Source of the DNA: Pantoea stewartii subsp. stewartii
GTDB lineage: Bacteria > Pseudomonadota > Gammaproteobacteria > Enterobacterales > Enterobacteriaceae
Assembly (NCBI RefSeq): GCF_008801695.1
Contig: NZ_VZPF01000058.1
Location: 1-33,981, forward strand
Length of the DNA stretch: 33,981 bases
Reading direction: 5' to 3'
Shown here: positions 15,406 to 25,327 of the stretch, piece by piece
How positions within the stretch are numbered: the stretch's first letter is position 1
How the letters are laid out: each line of letters begins with the position of its first letter
Made by a program: the position numbers and the translations under genes
The notes under the pieces: generated by a model
The model's database searches: none
What the model saw: the letters and a program-made list of their open reading frames with translations, nothing else
What the model was told of the DNA's origin: nothing

Positions 15406-16509
15406 TTACCAGACCTGATTCGCCACATCCACAACCAGACGAATCTTCTGCCACTGTTCCGCTTCGGTCAGGCTGTTCCCCTCTTCCGTTGAGGCAAAGC
15501 CACACTGTGGACTAAGGCAGATCTGGTCAAGGCTGAGGTACTGCGTCGCCTCCTGTAAACGTGCTTTTACCTGATCCACGTCTTCGAGTTCGCCGACCTT
15601 GGTGGTAATTAAACCAAGCACCGCCTGCTGATGACTCGGCCGGATAAAACGCAGCGGTTCGAAACCGCCGGAACGGTGGTTATCATATTCCAGGAAAAAC
15701 GCATCGACATTAACAGTGCCAAACAGGATTTCGGCCACAGGTTCATAGCCGCCTTCTGAAATCCAGGTCGAACGGAAATTGCCGCGGCAGACATGCAGAC
15801 CGACGGTCAGATCGGCCGGTTTATCCTCCAGCGCTTTATTCAGCACGCGGGCGTAGGTTCGGGCCAGCTGCTCGGGATCGTCACCGCGCTCGCGGATCTC
15901 ACGCTTTTGATCGTCCGAGCACAGGTACGCCCACACCGTATCATCCAGTTGCAGATAGCGGCAGCCTGCCGCATAAAAGGCGGCGATTGCGTCTTTGTAA
16001 GTCTGTGCCAGATCGTCAAAGTACACATCAAGATCGGGATATACCTCCGCGTCGATCACTTTACGTCCGCCACGGAAATGCAGCACGCTGGGACTGGGAA
16101 TCGTCATTTTCGCCACGGCATCCCCTGCGATGCCTTGTAAAAAGCGGAAATGATCCAGCATCGGATGCCCGTCAAACCCCAGTTTGCCGGTCACTTTGAC
16201 ACCGTGCGCTTTGGTCTGTACGCCGTTGAACTGAATGCCCTGATCGGCTTCAAAATGTTCCACGCCTTTCAGGCCGTAGAAAAAGTCAAAATGCCACCAG
16301 CCGCGACGGAATTCCCCGTCCGTGACCACTTTGAGGCCGTTTTCACGCTGTTTTGCCACCACATCACGGATGGCTTCGTTTTCAACCTCACGCAACTCGT
16401 CAGCGCTGATTTCCCCCGCCTGGTATTTCTCGCGAGCCTGTTTGATCGCGGCAGGACGAAGAAAGCTGCCAACGGTGTCGGCACGAAACGGGGCGGTTTG
16501 TCTTTGCAT
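15406..16509 (-). CDS. MetE-II-type cobalamin-independent methionine synthase (YxjG/YxjH-like)
   Basis: 367 residues from the ATG at 16507-16509, preceded by AGGAG at 5 bases; in-frame codons upstream (GTG ATC) are ignored. It is the single-domain, C-terminal half type of MetE. The zinc and catalytic residues are visible as HVCRGN (His, Cys), FFLEYD (Glu) and SPQCGFAS (Cys). RADTVGSFLRP at the start and QLDDTVWAYL in the middle are also typical. Such enzymes transfer a methyl group to homocysteine, though the methyl donor of this branch (folate, methionine-cycle intermediate or other) is uncertain. A tandem MetJ-box array lies 60-83 bases upstream, which supports a place in the methionine regulon. 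Confidence 0.87.
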   Translation of the reverse strand: MQRQTAPFRADTVGSFLRPAAIKQAREKYQAGEISADELREVENEAIRDVVAKQRENGLKVVTDGEFRRGWWHFDFFYGLKGVEHFEADQGIQFNGVQTKAHGVKVTGKLGFDGHPMLDHFRFLQGIAGDAVAKMTIPSPSVLHFRGGRKVIDAEVYPDLDVYFDDLAQTYKDAIAAFYAAGCRYLQLDDTVWAYLCSDDQKREIRERGDDPEQLARTYARVLNKALEDKPADLTVGLHVCRGNFRSTWISEGGYEPVAEILFGTVNVDAFFLEYDNHRSGGFEPLRFIRPSHQQAVLGLITTKVGELEDVDQVKARLQEATQYLSLDQICLSPQCGFASTEEGNSLTEAEQWQKIRLVVDVANQVW

Positions 16510-16568
16510 GATCACTCCTTGTCACGGCCAGATAATTTCGGCCGGGAATAGTTACATAATGTTATTTT

Positions 16569-16592
16569 AGCATTCTGGATGGCTAAACGTCT
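16569..16592 (-). promoter_or_regulatory. tandem MetJ operator (met boxes) upstream of the metE-like gene
   Basis: Three contiguous 8-bp units, AGCATTCT, GGATGGCT and AAACGTCT, match the met-box consensus AGACGTCT at 5, 5 and 7 of 8 positions. MetJ with S-adenosylmethionine binds two or more adjacent boxes. The array sits 60-83 bases before the ATG, where a promoter is expected (AT-rich TAACATTATG lies just downstream on the minus strand). This implies repression when methionine is plentiful. Confidence 0.7.
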
Positions 16593-16788
16593 AAATGCAG
16601 AGTGACATGCTGTTCTCTCAGCGGCAAACGAATAAAATTCACGTCGCCTGAAAAAAATTCATGTTGCATTGTTGCCGTCGGCTTTTCTGTCAGCGACCGC
16701 AGGACAGACAGCCTGATCGGGCTTACGGGTCCGGAGGCAGGCTGTTTCACGGTGACGCTACCGGCGTTTGTTGACGGGCAGGTGGACG

Positions 16789-17709
16789 TTATTCGAGCGA
16801 AGCGCGAGCCTGAGCAATCTGCGCCGCAGAGAGCGGCAAATACCCGGCCTCGCTGACGCGCTGTTGACCCTGACTGGAAAGCACCTGTCGTAAAAAGGCA
16901 TCGACCAGTGGCGGTAAAGGTTTACCTGGCGCTTTATTCACATAGAGATAAAGCGGACGCGACCATGGATAGCGGCCGGTACGGATAGTCTCTGGATCCG
17001 GTGCCACCGCGTCGCCGTTTTTGGTCACCACAGGCAGCAACCTGACGCCGCTCAGATGGAAACCAAAACTGGCATAGCCGATGCTGCGGGGATTACCGGC
17101 TACGGCCTGTACCACGGCGGCAGAGCCGGGAAACTCGGCCACGTCATTGCGGAAATCGCCCTGACACAGCGCCTGCTGTTTGAAAAAGCCCCATGTTCCC
17201 GAGGCGGAGTTACGGCCATAGCGCTGGATGGGACGCTGCTGCCATTCTGTCTGGTGCAGTCCCAGGTCACCCCAGCGTTGTGGAACCTGATGCGCGCCGC
17301 AAAGCCGGGTGATGGAAAAAACCGCATCGAGCTGCCGCGGATCAATTTCACGCAGCGGGTTACGTTGATTGACCACCACGACCAGCGCATCCTTTGCCAC
17401 CGGCACGGCCAGCGGCGGATAGCCATAGCGCGCCTCAAAGGCCTGGCGCTCATCAGCCTGCATCGGACGACTCATCGCGCCCAGTTGAACGGCCCCGGCG
17501 GTCAACGCAGTGGGCGCGGTAGACGACCCCGAAGCCTGAACCTGAACGTTCACGCCAGGCGCCTGACGGCTAAAGTCATCTCCCCATAACGTCATCAGGT
17601 AGCCGAGCGTGTCGGAGCCGGCGCTACTGAGATTTCCGGACAGCATGACGGGCTGCGCCTGCCCGAGGGCTGGCAACAGCGAAAAGAACACCAAAAGAAA
17701 AACGCGCAT
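16789..17709 (-). CDS. PstS-like phosphate-binding periplasmic protein
   Basis: 306 residues with a signal peptide (MRVFLLVFFSLLPALGQAQP, cleavage near GQA). The start at 17709 lies 13 bases after the phoR stop; a longer start overlapping phoR gives a poor signal sequence. It belongs to the PstS-like family (PF12849). Ligand loops are recognisable: NLSSAGSDTLGYLM near the N-terminus, ASGSSTAPTALTAGAVQLG, and GRNSASGTWGFF with the Ser/Thr/Arg set that holds phosphate. No pstC, pstA or pstB is adjacent, so it is not part of a complete transporter here. Sharing the phoB-phoR strand and spacing, it is probably PhoB-induced and may scavenge or sense phosphate. Confidence 0.85.
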   Translation of the reverse strand: MRVFLLVFFSLLPALGQAQPVMLSGNLSSAGSDTLGYLMTLWGDDFSRQAPGVNVQVQASGSSTAPTALTAGAVQLGAMSRPMQADERQAFEARYGYPPLAVPVAKDALVVVVNQRNPLREIDPRQLDAVFSITRLCGAHQVPQRWGDLGLHQTEWQQRPIQRYGRNSASGTWGFFKQQALCQGDFRNDVAEFPGSAAVVQAVAGNPRSIGYASFGFHLSGVRLLPVVTKNGDAVAPDPETIRTGRYPWSRPLYLYVNKAPGKPLPPLVDAFLRQVLSSQGQQRVSEAGYLPLSAAQIAQARASLE

Positions 17710-17722
17710 CGTTCCGGTCCGT

Positions 17723-19042
17723 TCACGATTGATGAACGGCATTCTCCTGCATCCCGTTACTGACAATCAACCTTGGTGCCAGGGTAAATGTAAAACAGGT
17801 TTCCTGATGCGGGATGCTGGTGATCTCCAGCCGGGCATTATGGTGACTCAACGCATGTTTGACGATAGCCAGCCCTAGCCCGCTGCCGCCAGTCGCACGT
17901 GAACGCGCTTTATCTACACGATAAAAGCGTTCGGTCAGGCGCGGAATATGCTCAGCGGGAATACCGGGACCGTTATCGCAGACCTTAAATACCGCGCCCT
18001 GCTTGCTGCGTAACCAACTGATATCAATTCGTGTGCTGTCTGGCGTATGGTTGACCGCGTTGTAGACCAGGTTGGAGATGGCACTGCGCAATTGCTCGTC
18101 ATTGCCAAACACTTTCAGATGCGGATCGGTGTGAAAATGGATTTGATGTCGCCCGCCGTTCAGCGTTTCCGCTTCATGTTGCAGCAGTTTCAACATGACC
18201 GGCACATCAACTTTTTCTTTCATATTGATGACCGGGGCCGCCTCAATACGCGACAGCGTCAGAAGCTGCTTCACCAGGCTGTCCATTCGGCGGGTTTGTT
18301 CTGACATGGTGTGCAAAGCTTTGTCACGCGAACGTTGATTCATGACCGAGTCATTCATCATCTCCAGATAACCCTGAAGCACCGTCAGCGGCGTCCGGAG
18401 TTCGTGACTGACGTTGGCGAAGAAGTTGCGTCGTGCACCTTCCAGCTGGTGCATTTGCGTTACGTCGCGGGCCACCATCAACCACTGCCCTTCGCTGTAG
18501 GGCATAACACGAAATTCCATGTGATGCTGGTTATTCAGCACCAGCGTCAGCGGCTTGTCGAAATCGCGCTGGCGCAGATAACGTGAAAATTCAGGATAGC
18601 GCAGCAGATTAAGGATATTTTGCCCGTTATCTTCGGGCCAGCGCAGCCCGAGGTGCTGCTGTGCCAGGCCATTGCACCAGAAGATGGTGCCCTCTTCCGT
18701 TGTCAGGATAACGGCATCCGGCAGCGACTCTGCACCACTGCGAAACCGTTTGATCAGATGACCCAGCTCACGCCGCCGACGTCGGTTGCGCAGTTGCATT
18801 TGATACAGACCGTAAAACAGCGGTTCCCAGCTTGCCTGACCGGAAGGCGGGGTCATCGTGCGATCCTGCCACAGCCAGTGCGACAGCCGCATCAGGTTAT
18901 AAAAATGCCACAGTAAAATACCGACTACGCTGAGTAACAACAGCCACGGCAGATAGCCGAACAACAGGCCGAGTACCAGCGCAGGCAAACACGCCAGCAC
19001 CAGTTCGGACAATAATCGCTTCCAGGAGAGGCGTTCCAGCAC
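17723..19042 (-). CDS. phoR: phosphate-regulon sensor histidine kinase PhoR
   Basis: PhoR autophosphorylates under low phosphate and passes the phosphate to PhoB; with PstSCAB and PhoU it resets the system when phosphate is plentiful. The 439-residue product has two N-terminal membrane spans (about residues 15-50) with almost no periplasmic loop. A PAS domain ([20 protein letters not shown]) and a HisKA box with His213 ([16 protein letters not shown]) follow. The ATPase part shows [19 protein letters not shown] and [12 protein letters not shown]. It starts 14 bases after the phoB stop. The length is slightly above E. coli (431), with a divergent C-terminal tail. Confidence 0.97.
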   Translation of the reverse strand: MLERLSWKRLLSELVLACLPALVLGLLFGYLPWLLLLSVVGILLWHFYNLMRLSHWLWQDRTMTPPSGQASWEPLFYGLYQMQLRNRRRRRELGHLIKRFRSGAESLPDAVILTTEEGTIFWCNGLAQQHLGLRWPEDNGQNILNLLRYPEFSRYLRQRDFDKPLTLVLNNQHHMEFRVMPYSEGQWLMVARDVTQMHQLEGARRNFFANVSHELRTPLTVLQGYLEMMNDSVMNQRSRDKALHTMSEQTRRMDSLVKQLLTLSRIEAAPVINMKEKVDVPVMLKLLQHEAETLNGGRHQIHFHTDPHLKVFGNDEQLRSAISNLVYNAVNHTPDSTRIDISWLRSKQGAVFKVCDNGPGIPAEHIPRLTERFYRVDKARSRATGGSGLGLAIVKHALSHHNARLEITSIPHQETCFTFTLAPRLIVSNGMQENAVHQS

Positions 19043-19056
19043 GGTTAAAGCTCCGT

Positions 19057-19746
19057 TTAAAAGCGGGCAGAGAAACGATAACCTGTTCCGCGGACGGTTT
19101 GTACCATGCGATCGTGACCGGTCAGTTCCAGCGCTTTGCGCAGACGGCGAATATGCACGTCAACTGTACGATCTTCAACATAGACGTTGGTGCCCCAGAC
19201 GTGATTCAGTAGCTGTTCACGGCTGTAAACACGTTCAGGATGGGTCATAAAGAAGTGGAGCAGCTTGTACTCTGTCGGCCCCATCTCCAGCGGCGTGGTT
19301 TCCGACATCACCCGGTGCGAGGAGGGATCCAGGCTCAGGCCCTGCATTTCAATTACATCTTCGACCGCCATCGGCGAAATGCGACGCATCACAGCTTTGA
19401 TACGGGCCATCAGCTCTTTCGGGGAAAACGGTTTGGTAATGTAGTCGTCGGCCCCGACTTCCATGCCACGCACGCGATCTTCCTCTTCGCCACGTGCGGT
19501 CAGCATCATGACCGGAATATCACGCGTCATCGCTTCACGTTTAAGGTGTTTGATAAACTGAATGCCGCTGCCGCCAGGTAACATCCAGTCCAGCAGGATA
19601 AGGTCAGGCCAGGGTTCAATCAGCTTACTGACGGCGCTGTCATAATCTTCTGCCTCAATCGGCTGATAATCATTTTGTTCCAGAACGAAACATAACATCT
19701 CACGGATTGGAGCTTCATCTTCCACAACTAAAATGCGCTTAGCCAT
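19057..19746 (-). CDS. phoB: phosphate-regulon response regulator PhoB
   Basis: 229 residues, the E. coli length, from [17 protein letters not shown]; upstream in-frame codons are not conserved. The receiver domain has the acidic pocket (Glu9, Asp10) and phosphoacceptor Asp53 ([11 protein letters not shown]), with Lys in [10 protein letters not shown]. The C-terminal winged-helix domain includes [16 protein letters not shown] and [13 protein letters not shown]. Phosphorylated PhoB binds Pho boxes and activates phosphate-starvation genes. A Pho box upstream indicates autoactivation. It is divergent from sbcD, as in E. coli. Confidence 0.98.
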   Translation of the reverse strand: MAKRILVVEDEAPIREMLCFVLEQNDYQPIEAEDYDSAVSKLIEPWPDLILLDWMLPGGSGIQFIKHLKREAMTRDIPVMMLTARGEEEDRVRGMEVGADDYITKPFSPKELMARIKAVMRRISPMAVEDVIEMQGLSLDPSSHRVMSETTPLEMGPTEYKLLHFFMTHPERVYSREQLLNHVWGTNVYVEDRTVDVHIRRLRKALELTGHDRMVQTVRGTGYRFSARF

Positions 19747-19793
19747 TATGACTCCTGCAGGTAGGGCGGCTTTCACTGATATTTGCGGCGCCA

Positions 19794-19826
19794 TTATGCG
19801 TCAGTTTTGTGACACTTTTATGAAAA
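19794..19826 (-). promoter_or_regulatory. Pho box of phoBR (three 11-bp half sites)
   Basis: On the minus strand there are three successive 11-bp units: TTTTCATAAAA, GTGTCACAAAA and CTGACGCATAA. The first two (19805-19826) make a classical 22-bp Pho box; the third (19794-19804) is a weaker match in phase. The box lies about 60 bases before the phoB ATG, where it can replace the -35 element, as in E. coli phoB. Confidence 0.8.
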
Positions 19827-19861
19827 AGTTAGCCATAAAAACCGGCCTGCAACAACCATTT

Positions 19862-19888
19862 ATGACAACATGACAACATGACGACATG
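19862..19888. repeat. 8-bp tandem repeat between phoB and sbcD
   Basis: ATGACAAC, ATGACAAC, ATGACGAC, ATG: 3.4 copies of an 8-bp unit in the divergent phoB/sbcD region. On the minus strand each copy gives TGTCAT, the core of a PhoB half site, but the period is 8 rather than the 11 that PhoB uses. Confidence 0.7.
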
Positions 19889-19951
19889 TTTTGTGGCTTT
19901 AGTGATGGAGCCAGTATAATCGCCGGGCGATTTGTTATGGCAGGGAGTGTT

Positions 19952-21148
19952 ATGCGCATTATCCATACCGCGGACTGGCACCTGGGGCAGTTCTTTTACA
20001 ACAAAAGCCGGGCCGCTGAGCATCAGGCCTTTCTGGACTGGCTGCTGGCCCGGATTGAAGAACATCAGGTGGATGCGCTGATTGTGGCGGGTGATTTATT
20101 CGATACCGGCACACCGCCCAGCTATGCACGTGAAATGTTCAACCGCTTTGTGGTGGCGTTACAACCCAGCGGCTGTCAGCTGGTGGTGCTGGCCGGAAAT
20201 CACGATTCGGTGGCGACGCTGAACGAGTCGCGTGAACTGCTCGCCTGCCTGAATACCCGCGTGATTACCACGCCGCAGGACGGTAACGATGTGCTGATGT
20301 TAACGACGCGTCAGGGCGAACCGGGCGCGCTGCTGTGCGCCATTCCTTATCTGCGGCCACGCGATATTATGCGCAGCCAGGCCGGCCAGTCAGGACGCGA
20401 TAAACAGCGCAGCCTGCTGGAGGCCATTACCGCCCATTATCAGCGCAGTTTTGCTGCCGCACAGGCGCTGAATCTGGCGCTTCCCATCGTCGCGACCGGC
20501 CACCTCACCGCCCTCGGCGTCAGCAAAAGCGACTCAGTGCGCGATATCTATATTGGTACACTGGATGCCTTTCCGGCCTCGGCCTTTCCGCCTGCAGATT
20601 ATATTGCGCTGGGGCATATTCATCGTGCGCAGCGCGTGGCCGACAGCGATCATATTCGCTACAGCGGTTCGCCGATTCCGCTCAGCTTCGATGAACTGGG
20701 CAGCGAAAAAAGTGTGTTCCTGCTGGATTTCAGCCCGTCAGGCCTGACGGTCACGCCCCTGACCATTCCCCTGTTCCAGCCGATGCAGGTCCTGAAAGGC
20801 TCGCTGGCGCAAATCACCCGGCAGCTCAGCCAGTTTTCTGCGCCCGACGGGACCAAACCTGTCTGGCTGGATATTGAAGTGACCACGCAGGAATATTTAA
20901 GTGATTTGCAGCGTCAGGTAGAAGCGCTGACGGCCTCCCTGCCCGTAGACGTTTTGCTGCTGCGCCGCAGCCGTGAACAGCGCCAGCACAGTCTGGCACA
21001 GCTGGATAAAGAAACCCTGAGCGAACTGAATGTGGAAGAAGTGTTTGCCCGACGACTGGCGCTGGATGACGCGCTGGACGCGGATCAGATTGCCCAGACC
21101 ACCCTGCGGTTTAAACAGACGCTGGCGGATCTGGAGGAGCAGCCATGA
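19952..21148 (+). CDS. sbcD: SbcD nuclease subunit
   Basis: SbcD is the Mre11-type subunit of the SbcCD complex, which cuts hairpins and opens protein-blocked double-strand DNA ends. The product is 398 residues from [20 protein letters not shown]; upstream in-frame Met codons are not conserved. Metallophosphoesterase motifs are [38 protein letters not shown] and ALGHIHRAQ, which hold the two Mn ions. GGGAG precedes the ATG. The stop overlaps the sbcC start by ATGA, giving coupled translation of the two subunits. Confidence 0.97.
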   Translation: MRIIHTADWHLGQFFYNKSRAAEHQAFLDWLLARIEEHQVDALIVAGDLFDTGTPPSYAREMFNRFVVALQPSGCQLVVLAGNHDSVATLNESRELLACLNTRVITTPQDGNDVLMLTTRQGEPGALLCAIPYLRPRDIMRSQAGQSGRDKQRSLLEAITAHYQRSFAAAQALNLALPIVATGHLTALGVSKSDSVRDIYIGTLDAFPASAFPPADYIALGHIHRAQRVADSDHIRYSGSPIPLSFDELGSEKSVFLLDFSPSGLTVTPLTIPLFQPMQVLKGSLAQITRQLSQFSAPDGTKPVWLDIEVTTQEYLSDLQRQVEALTASLPVDVLLLRRSREQRQHSLAQLDKETLSELNVEEVFARRLALDDALDADQIAQTTLRFKQTLADLEEQP

Positions 21149-24100
21149 AAATTCTGACGCTGCGCTTCAAAAATCTTAACGCGCTCAAAGGTGAGTGGTT
21201 TATCGATTTCCGCACCGAGCCGTTTGCCAGCAACGGGCTGTTTGCGATTACCGGCGCGACGGGCGCCGGTAAAACCACGCTGCTGGACGCCATCTGTCTG
21301 GCTCTGTATCACCAGACGCCGCGCCTGGGCGGCATCTCTCAGGGGCATAACCCCCTGATGACACGCGACTGTGCCGAGTGCCTGGCGGAGGTCGAGTTTG
21401 AAATTAAAGGCGAAGCCTGGCGGGCATTCTGGAGCCAGAACCGCGCGCGCGGCACCGCTGACGGTAAACTGCAGGCTCCCCGCGTTGAGCTGGCGCGCTG
21501 CGCCGATAATCAGATTGTGGCAGATAAAGTGAGCGATAAGCTCAAACTTACGGAAACGCTGAGCGGGCTGGATTTTGCGCGCTTCACCCGCTCAATGATG
21601 CTGTCACAAGGCCAGTTTGCGGCGTTTCTTAACGCCAAAGCCAATGAGCGGGCAGAACTGCTGGAAGAACTGACCGGAACCGAAATTTATGGTCGTCTGT
21701 CCATGGCCGTGTTCGAACGCCACAAAGCGGCCAAAACGGCGCTGGAACTGTTACGCAGTCGGGCAGGCGGCATGGCGCTGCTTGATGAGGCAACCCGTAC
21801 TGCACTGCACCAGCAAAAAAAGGCCCTCAGCGACGCTGAACACCAGCTGACTGCCGCGCTTGCCGTGGCGCAGGCGCAGCAACAGTGGCAGCAACAGCAT
21901 CAGCAGGCTATTGCGGATACAGAGCAGGCAACCGCGGCCCTCGCAGCGGCAGAGCACGCCAGTCAGGCTGCAGAGCCGGATCGTCAACGTCTGGCGCGCA
22001 GTGAACCGGCGGAGAAACTGCGCGGTCCGTTGCAGCAACGTGACAGTCTGCTGGCCGAACGCAACGCGATGCGGGAACGTCAGCAGCAGCTCAGCCAACA
22101 GATGCACACGGCCACACAGGCGCATCATGTGTTGCAGCAACGCTATGCGGAAACGGACACGGCGCACGAACAGTGCCGACAGCAACAGCAGCAGCAGGAA
22201 ACGCTGTTGACCGGGCAGGTCATTCCGCTTGATCAGTCTCTCTCTGCCTTATACGAGCACATTCAGCAGCTACAGCAGGATGCCGAACGGCAACAGCAAC
22301 ACTGCGCTCAGCGCGAAGCCGCGTTACACAGCGAAGCCCGCCAGGTGCGCCACCTGCAAGAGACGATTGCCCAACAGCATGCCCTACGTGAGCAGTTGGC
22401 TGACATGCCGCAATGGGGTGAACACCTTCCGATCTGGAAAGAGCGTTTTGCCCAACTGACCCGCTATGAAGCGACACAGGCTGAGCTGGATCAGCAGATA
22501 CAGCAGCAACAGCGCCACATCCATCAGCGCCAGGGGGATATTGAGCAGCTGGCACAGCAACTCACGCCACTGGATCAGGCCGCACAGCAGGCGCAGCAGT
22601 CCTTGTCTCAGGCTGAGCAAGCACTAACTTCCCTTCAGAACGCGCATCCACCTGAAGCCTTACGTCAGGCACTGAGCCAGCATCAGCAACAGCGCGAGGC
22701 GCGCCATGCGCTGACGATAGTGGCCGCGCAGTGGCAACCCCTGCATCAGCAGCGCACGCAGTACGAAAAACGCCTGCATGAACTTGAGACGGCTCAGCAG
22801 CAGGCTGAAAGCGCATTGCTGACGTTAAGAGAAGCCTGGCGACGGGAAAAACAGCAGCTCAGCGACGTAGAGAAAATTTGCCAGCTCGAAAGCCAGATTG
22901 CTGACCTGGAACAGTACCGCGCCCGGCTTGAAGCCGGGCAGCCCTGCCCGTTGTGCGGCGCCTGCGAGCATCCTGCGGTCGAAACCTATCGTGCTCTGGA
23001 AGTTAGTGCTAACCAACAACGTAAAGCCGAGCTGCAAAAACAGGTAGACGCGTTGAGTGAAACCGGGACGGCAAAGAAGGAGCAGATAAAGCAGCTACAG
23101 GCTCAACAGCAATCCCTGCGTGAAGAAATCACGGGTCTGACCCAACAACTTGATGACCTTTCTCAACAATGGCAGGAACTGAGCAGTGAGCTGGCGCTCA
23201 CCTTCCCGCTGACAGATACGGATGCAAGAATCGCGTGGCAGCAGGCGCAAAATCGCCACGAGCAGACGCTCACGGCCCGGCTTGACGCACTGGAGCAAGC
23301 CGAGCGCGCGGTGCTGGCGGCCACAGATCACCACCTGCGGCAGCACCAGACATTACAACAGCATCAGCAAACACTACTGTTGACTCAGCAGCAACTGGAA
23401 AGCCAGCACCAGGCGCTTCAGGCGTTACAGCAACAGCAGCGTCAGGCCGCAGAAAACGGCCAGCAGCTGGAAGCCGCGCTGGCACAGCAGTTCAGCGACG
23501 TGGCGTTGTCTTTACCTGAACGTACGGCGCGCGACAGCTGGCTGGCAAACCAACAAGAGCGCTGGCAGCGCTGGCAAGAGAGTGAGCGGTTGCTTGCTAA
23601 CCTGCAGCCGCAACTTGCACGGGCGGAAACACAGGCTGACGCGCTGCAACAGCAGTTACAGCTTGAGCAGCAACGCCTGGATCAGCAGCGGCAGCAGCTC
23701 ACCGCGTTACAGCAGCAGGCACATGAAAAACAGCAGCAGCGTCAAGCCCTGTTTGGCGATCGCGATGTGGCTCAGGCGCGCCAGCAGATGCAGGTGCTCG
23801 TCGATCAGCACGAGGCGCAACTTACGCAGCAGCGCAACGCACTGCATCAGTCACAGGCAGAGGTCAGCCGTCTTAATGGCCAGTTGACGCTGCTGGAAAG
23901 CCAACTGCAGAGCCTGTCCGGGCGCGTCACGGAAGCAGAACAACGCTTCAGCGCGGCGCTGGCGGCGGCCGAATTCGCTGATGAAACGCACCTGCGCGCG
24001 GCATTGCTGGATGAACAGGCGGCGCAGCAACTGCGTCAGCAGCTTCAGCAAATTGACCAGCACCGTCTGCACCAGCAGGCACGCCTGGCAGAACTGCAGC

Positions 24101-24819
24101 AGCGGCTGGCGGCACATCAGCAGCAAAAACCGGCTTTGATGCCGGATTCACCGTACGTGCTGGCGGCAGAGCTGGCGCGCTTACAGCAGTCCCTGCGTGA
24201 AAATGCAAACCAGCAGGGCCAGGTACAGCAGCAGTTAGACAGCGATGCCAGCCTGCGAAACCAACAGCAAACGCTGCTGGCGCGTATTGCGCAGGATGAG
24301 ACGGCGTTAGCGCAATGGACCCTGCTTAACGATCTTATTGGCTCGGCAACGGGCGATAAATTCCGGCGCTTTGCCCAGGGGCTTACGCTCGATCACCTGG
24401 TGGCCCTGGCCAACCGTCAGTTAGATCGCCTGCACGGTCGCTACCTTTTACAGCGACGTGCCAGCGATGTGCTGGAACTGGATGTGGTGGATACCTGGCA
24501 GGCCGACAGCGCCCGCGATACGCGCACGCTGTCCGGCGGAGAAAGTTTCCTGGTGAGCCTGGCGCTGGCGCTGGCACTGTCTGACCTCGTCAGCCATAAA
24601 ACCCGCATTGAGTCGTTATTTCTGGATGAGGGCTTTGGTACGCTGGATGCCGAAACGCTGGACACCGCTCTGGATGCCCTGGATGCGCTTAACGCCAGTG
24701 GCAAAACTATTGGCGTCATCAGCCATGTTGAAGCCATGAAAGAGCGCATTCCCGTTCAGATTAAGGTACGCAAAATGAATGGCCTGGGTTACAGCACCCT
24801 TGACATCCCCGGCCAGTAA
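21145..24819 (+). CDS. sbcC: SbcC ATPase subunit, extended Gln-rich coiled coil
   Basis: SbcC is the Rad50-like ABC ATPase of SbcCD. The product is 1224 residues, about 175 more than E. coli SbcC (1048). ABC parts are intact: Walker [10 protein letters not shown] (37-45), signature LSGGES (1129-1134), Walker [12 protein letters not shown] with catalytic Glu1162, and a switch histidine in VISHVEAM. The zinc hook is CPLC (Cys601, Cys604), close to the middle. The two arms between are very rich in Gln, with many QQQ runs, and the extra length falls in both arms, so the coil should be longer than usual. The reading frame is unbroken. Confidence 0.95.
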   Translation: MKILTLRFKNLNALKGEWFIDFRTEPFASNGLFAITGATGAGKTTLLDAICLALYHQTPRLGGISQGHNPLMTRDCAECLAEVEFEIKGEAWRAFWSQNRARGTADGKLQAPRVELARCADNQIVADKVSDKLKLTETLSGLDFARFTRSMMLSQGQFAAFLNAKANERAELLEELTGTEIYGRLSMAVFERHKAAKTALELLRSRAGGMALLDEATRTALHQQKKALSDAEHQLTAALAVAQAQQQWQQQHQQAIADTEQATAALAAAEHASQAAEPDRQRLARSEPAEKLRGPLQQRDSLLAERNAMRERQQQLSQQMHTATQAHHVLQQRYAETDTAHEQCRQQQQQQETLLTGQVIPLDQSLSALYEHIQQLQQDAERQQQHCAQREAALHSEARQVRHLQETIAQQHALREQLADMPQWGEHLPIWKERFAQLTRYEATQAELDQQIQQQQRHIHQRQGDIEQLAQQLTPLDQAAQQAQQSLSQAEQALTSLQNAHPPEALRQALSQHQQQREARHALTIVAAQWQPLHQQRTQYEKRLHELETAQQQAESALLTLREAWRREKQQLSDVEKICQLESQIADLEQYRARLEAGQPCPLCGACEHPAVETYRALEVSANQQRKAELQKQVDALSETGTAKKEQIKQLQAQQQSLREEITGLTQQLDDLSQQWQELSSELALTFPLTDTDARIAWQQAQNRHEQTLTARLDALEQAERAVLAATDHHLRQHQTLQQHQQTLLLTQQQLESQHQALQALQQQQRQAAENGQQLEAALAQQFSDVALSLPERTARDSWLANQQERWQRWQESERLLANLQPQLARAETQADALQQQLQLEQQRLDQQRQQLTALQQQAHEKQQQRQALFGDRDVAQARQQMQVLVDQHEAQLTQQRNALHQSQAEVSRLNGQLTLLESQLQSLSGRVTEAEQRFSAALAAAEFADETHLRAALLDEQAAQQLRQQLQQIDQHRLHQQARLAELQQRLAAHQQQKPALMPDSPYVLAAELARLQQSLRENANQQGQVQQQLDSDASLRNQQQTLLARIAQDETALAQWTLLNDLIGSATGDKFRRFAQGLTLDHLVALANRQLDRLHGRYLLQRRASDVLELDVVDTWQADSARDTRTLSGGESFLVSLALALALSDLVSHKTRIESLFLDEGFGTLDAETLDTALDALDALNASGKTIGVISHVEAMKERIPVQIKVRKMNGLGYSTLDIPGQ

Positions 24820-24829
24820 GAGGTTAACC

Positions 24830-25195
24830 ATGTTGAGATGGACCGGTATTTTCGCGGTTGCCCTGCTGCTTTTAGCAGGCTGCAGCCAGCCGCTCGGCGC
24901 TGATGCCAGGCACTGCGCGCCGAACATGACGCAGACTCAGTGCCAGACCGTCGACCACTATATCGCGCAGGTGAATGCCGTGGTGATGCGCAATTTTCAT
25001 CACGCGCAACGTTACACAGGCCAGCGCTGCCTGGTGACGGCACAACGCCGCGCGGACGGCCGCTATAACGTCATGCGCACAGAAGGAAATGAATCGTTAT
25101 GCCTGAGCGCCTGGCAGAGCGTGAGTAGCGCGCGTGATATGCCCCTTCCGCCTCAGGGCGCGCCCCGGCAATGGGTATTTGCTTTTGCCCCGTAA
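24830..25195 (+). CDS. lipoprotein with TolA C-terminal (domain III)-like fold
   Basis: 121 residues. The N-terminus is a type II signal peptide with lipobox LLAGC, so the mature protein is lipid-anchored at Cys20; the next residues, Ser-Gln, favour the outer membrane. The rest matches the pattern of TolA domain III: DHYIAQVNAVVMRNF, YTGQRCLVTAQRRADGRYNV, a Gly-Asn then LCLSAWQSV, and PLPP. TolA has the equivalent Y.G..C, DG, LC.A and P.PP, and its two cysteines form a disulfide; both are present here. It lacks the TolA membrane anchor and long helix. It begins 10 bases after the sbcC stop. Function unknown. Confidence 0.75.
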   Translation: MLRWTGIFAVALLLLAGCSQPLGADARHCAPNMTQTQCQTVDHYIAQVNAVVMRNFHHAQRYTGQRCLVTAQRRADGRYNVMRTEGNESLCLSAWQSVSSARDMPLPPQGAPRQWVFAFAP

Positions 25196-25327
25196 CCATA
25201 ACGCGGCAGCTCGCGCCATCGCGGCCTGAACGTAAATGCAGATGCGCCCTTTCGGAAAGTCCTGAACCGGCGGTGCAGCCTGACGGTGATCAAGCCTGAA
25301 AACTGGCGGTTCACCGTCCACAACGGA

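Noticed and set aside
16708..16745. Inverted repeat ACAGCCTG/CAGGCTGT downstream of the pstS-like gene as a terminator
   Set aside because: The loop is 22 bases and there is no T tract on the minus strand.
16602..16856. Plus-strand 84-codon frame between the metE-like and pstS-like genes
   Set aside because: It runs over the 3' end of the pstS-like gene, has no ribosome site, and its composition (many Cys, Arg) is unlike its neighbours.
19862..19888. CRISPR-like repeats
   Set aside because: The unit is 8 bp with no spacers; it is a short tandem repeat.
21750..24210. Long open frames on the minus strand and in other frames across sbcC
   Set aside because: They are shadows caused by the CAG/CTG-rich codon use of the Gln-rich SbcC arms; none shows a coherent family or ribosome site.
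22000..24300. CAG-rich tracts as microsatellites or a repeat array
   Set aside because: The triplets follow the SbcC reading frame and alternate with CAA and other codons; they reflect glutamine content.
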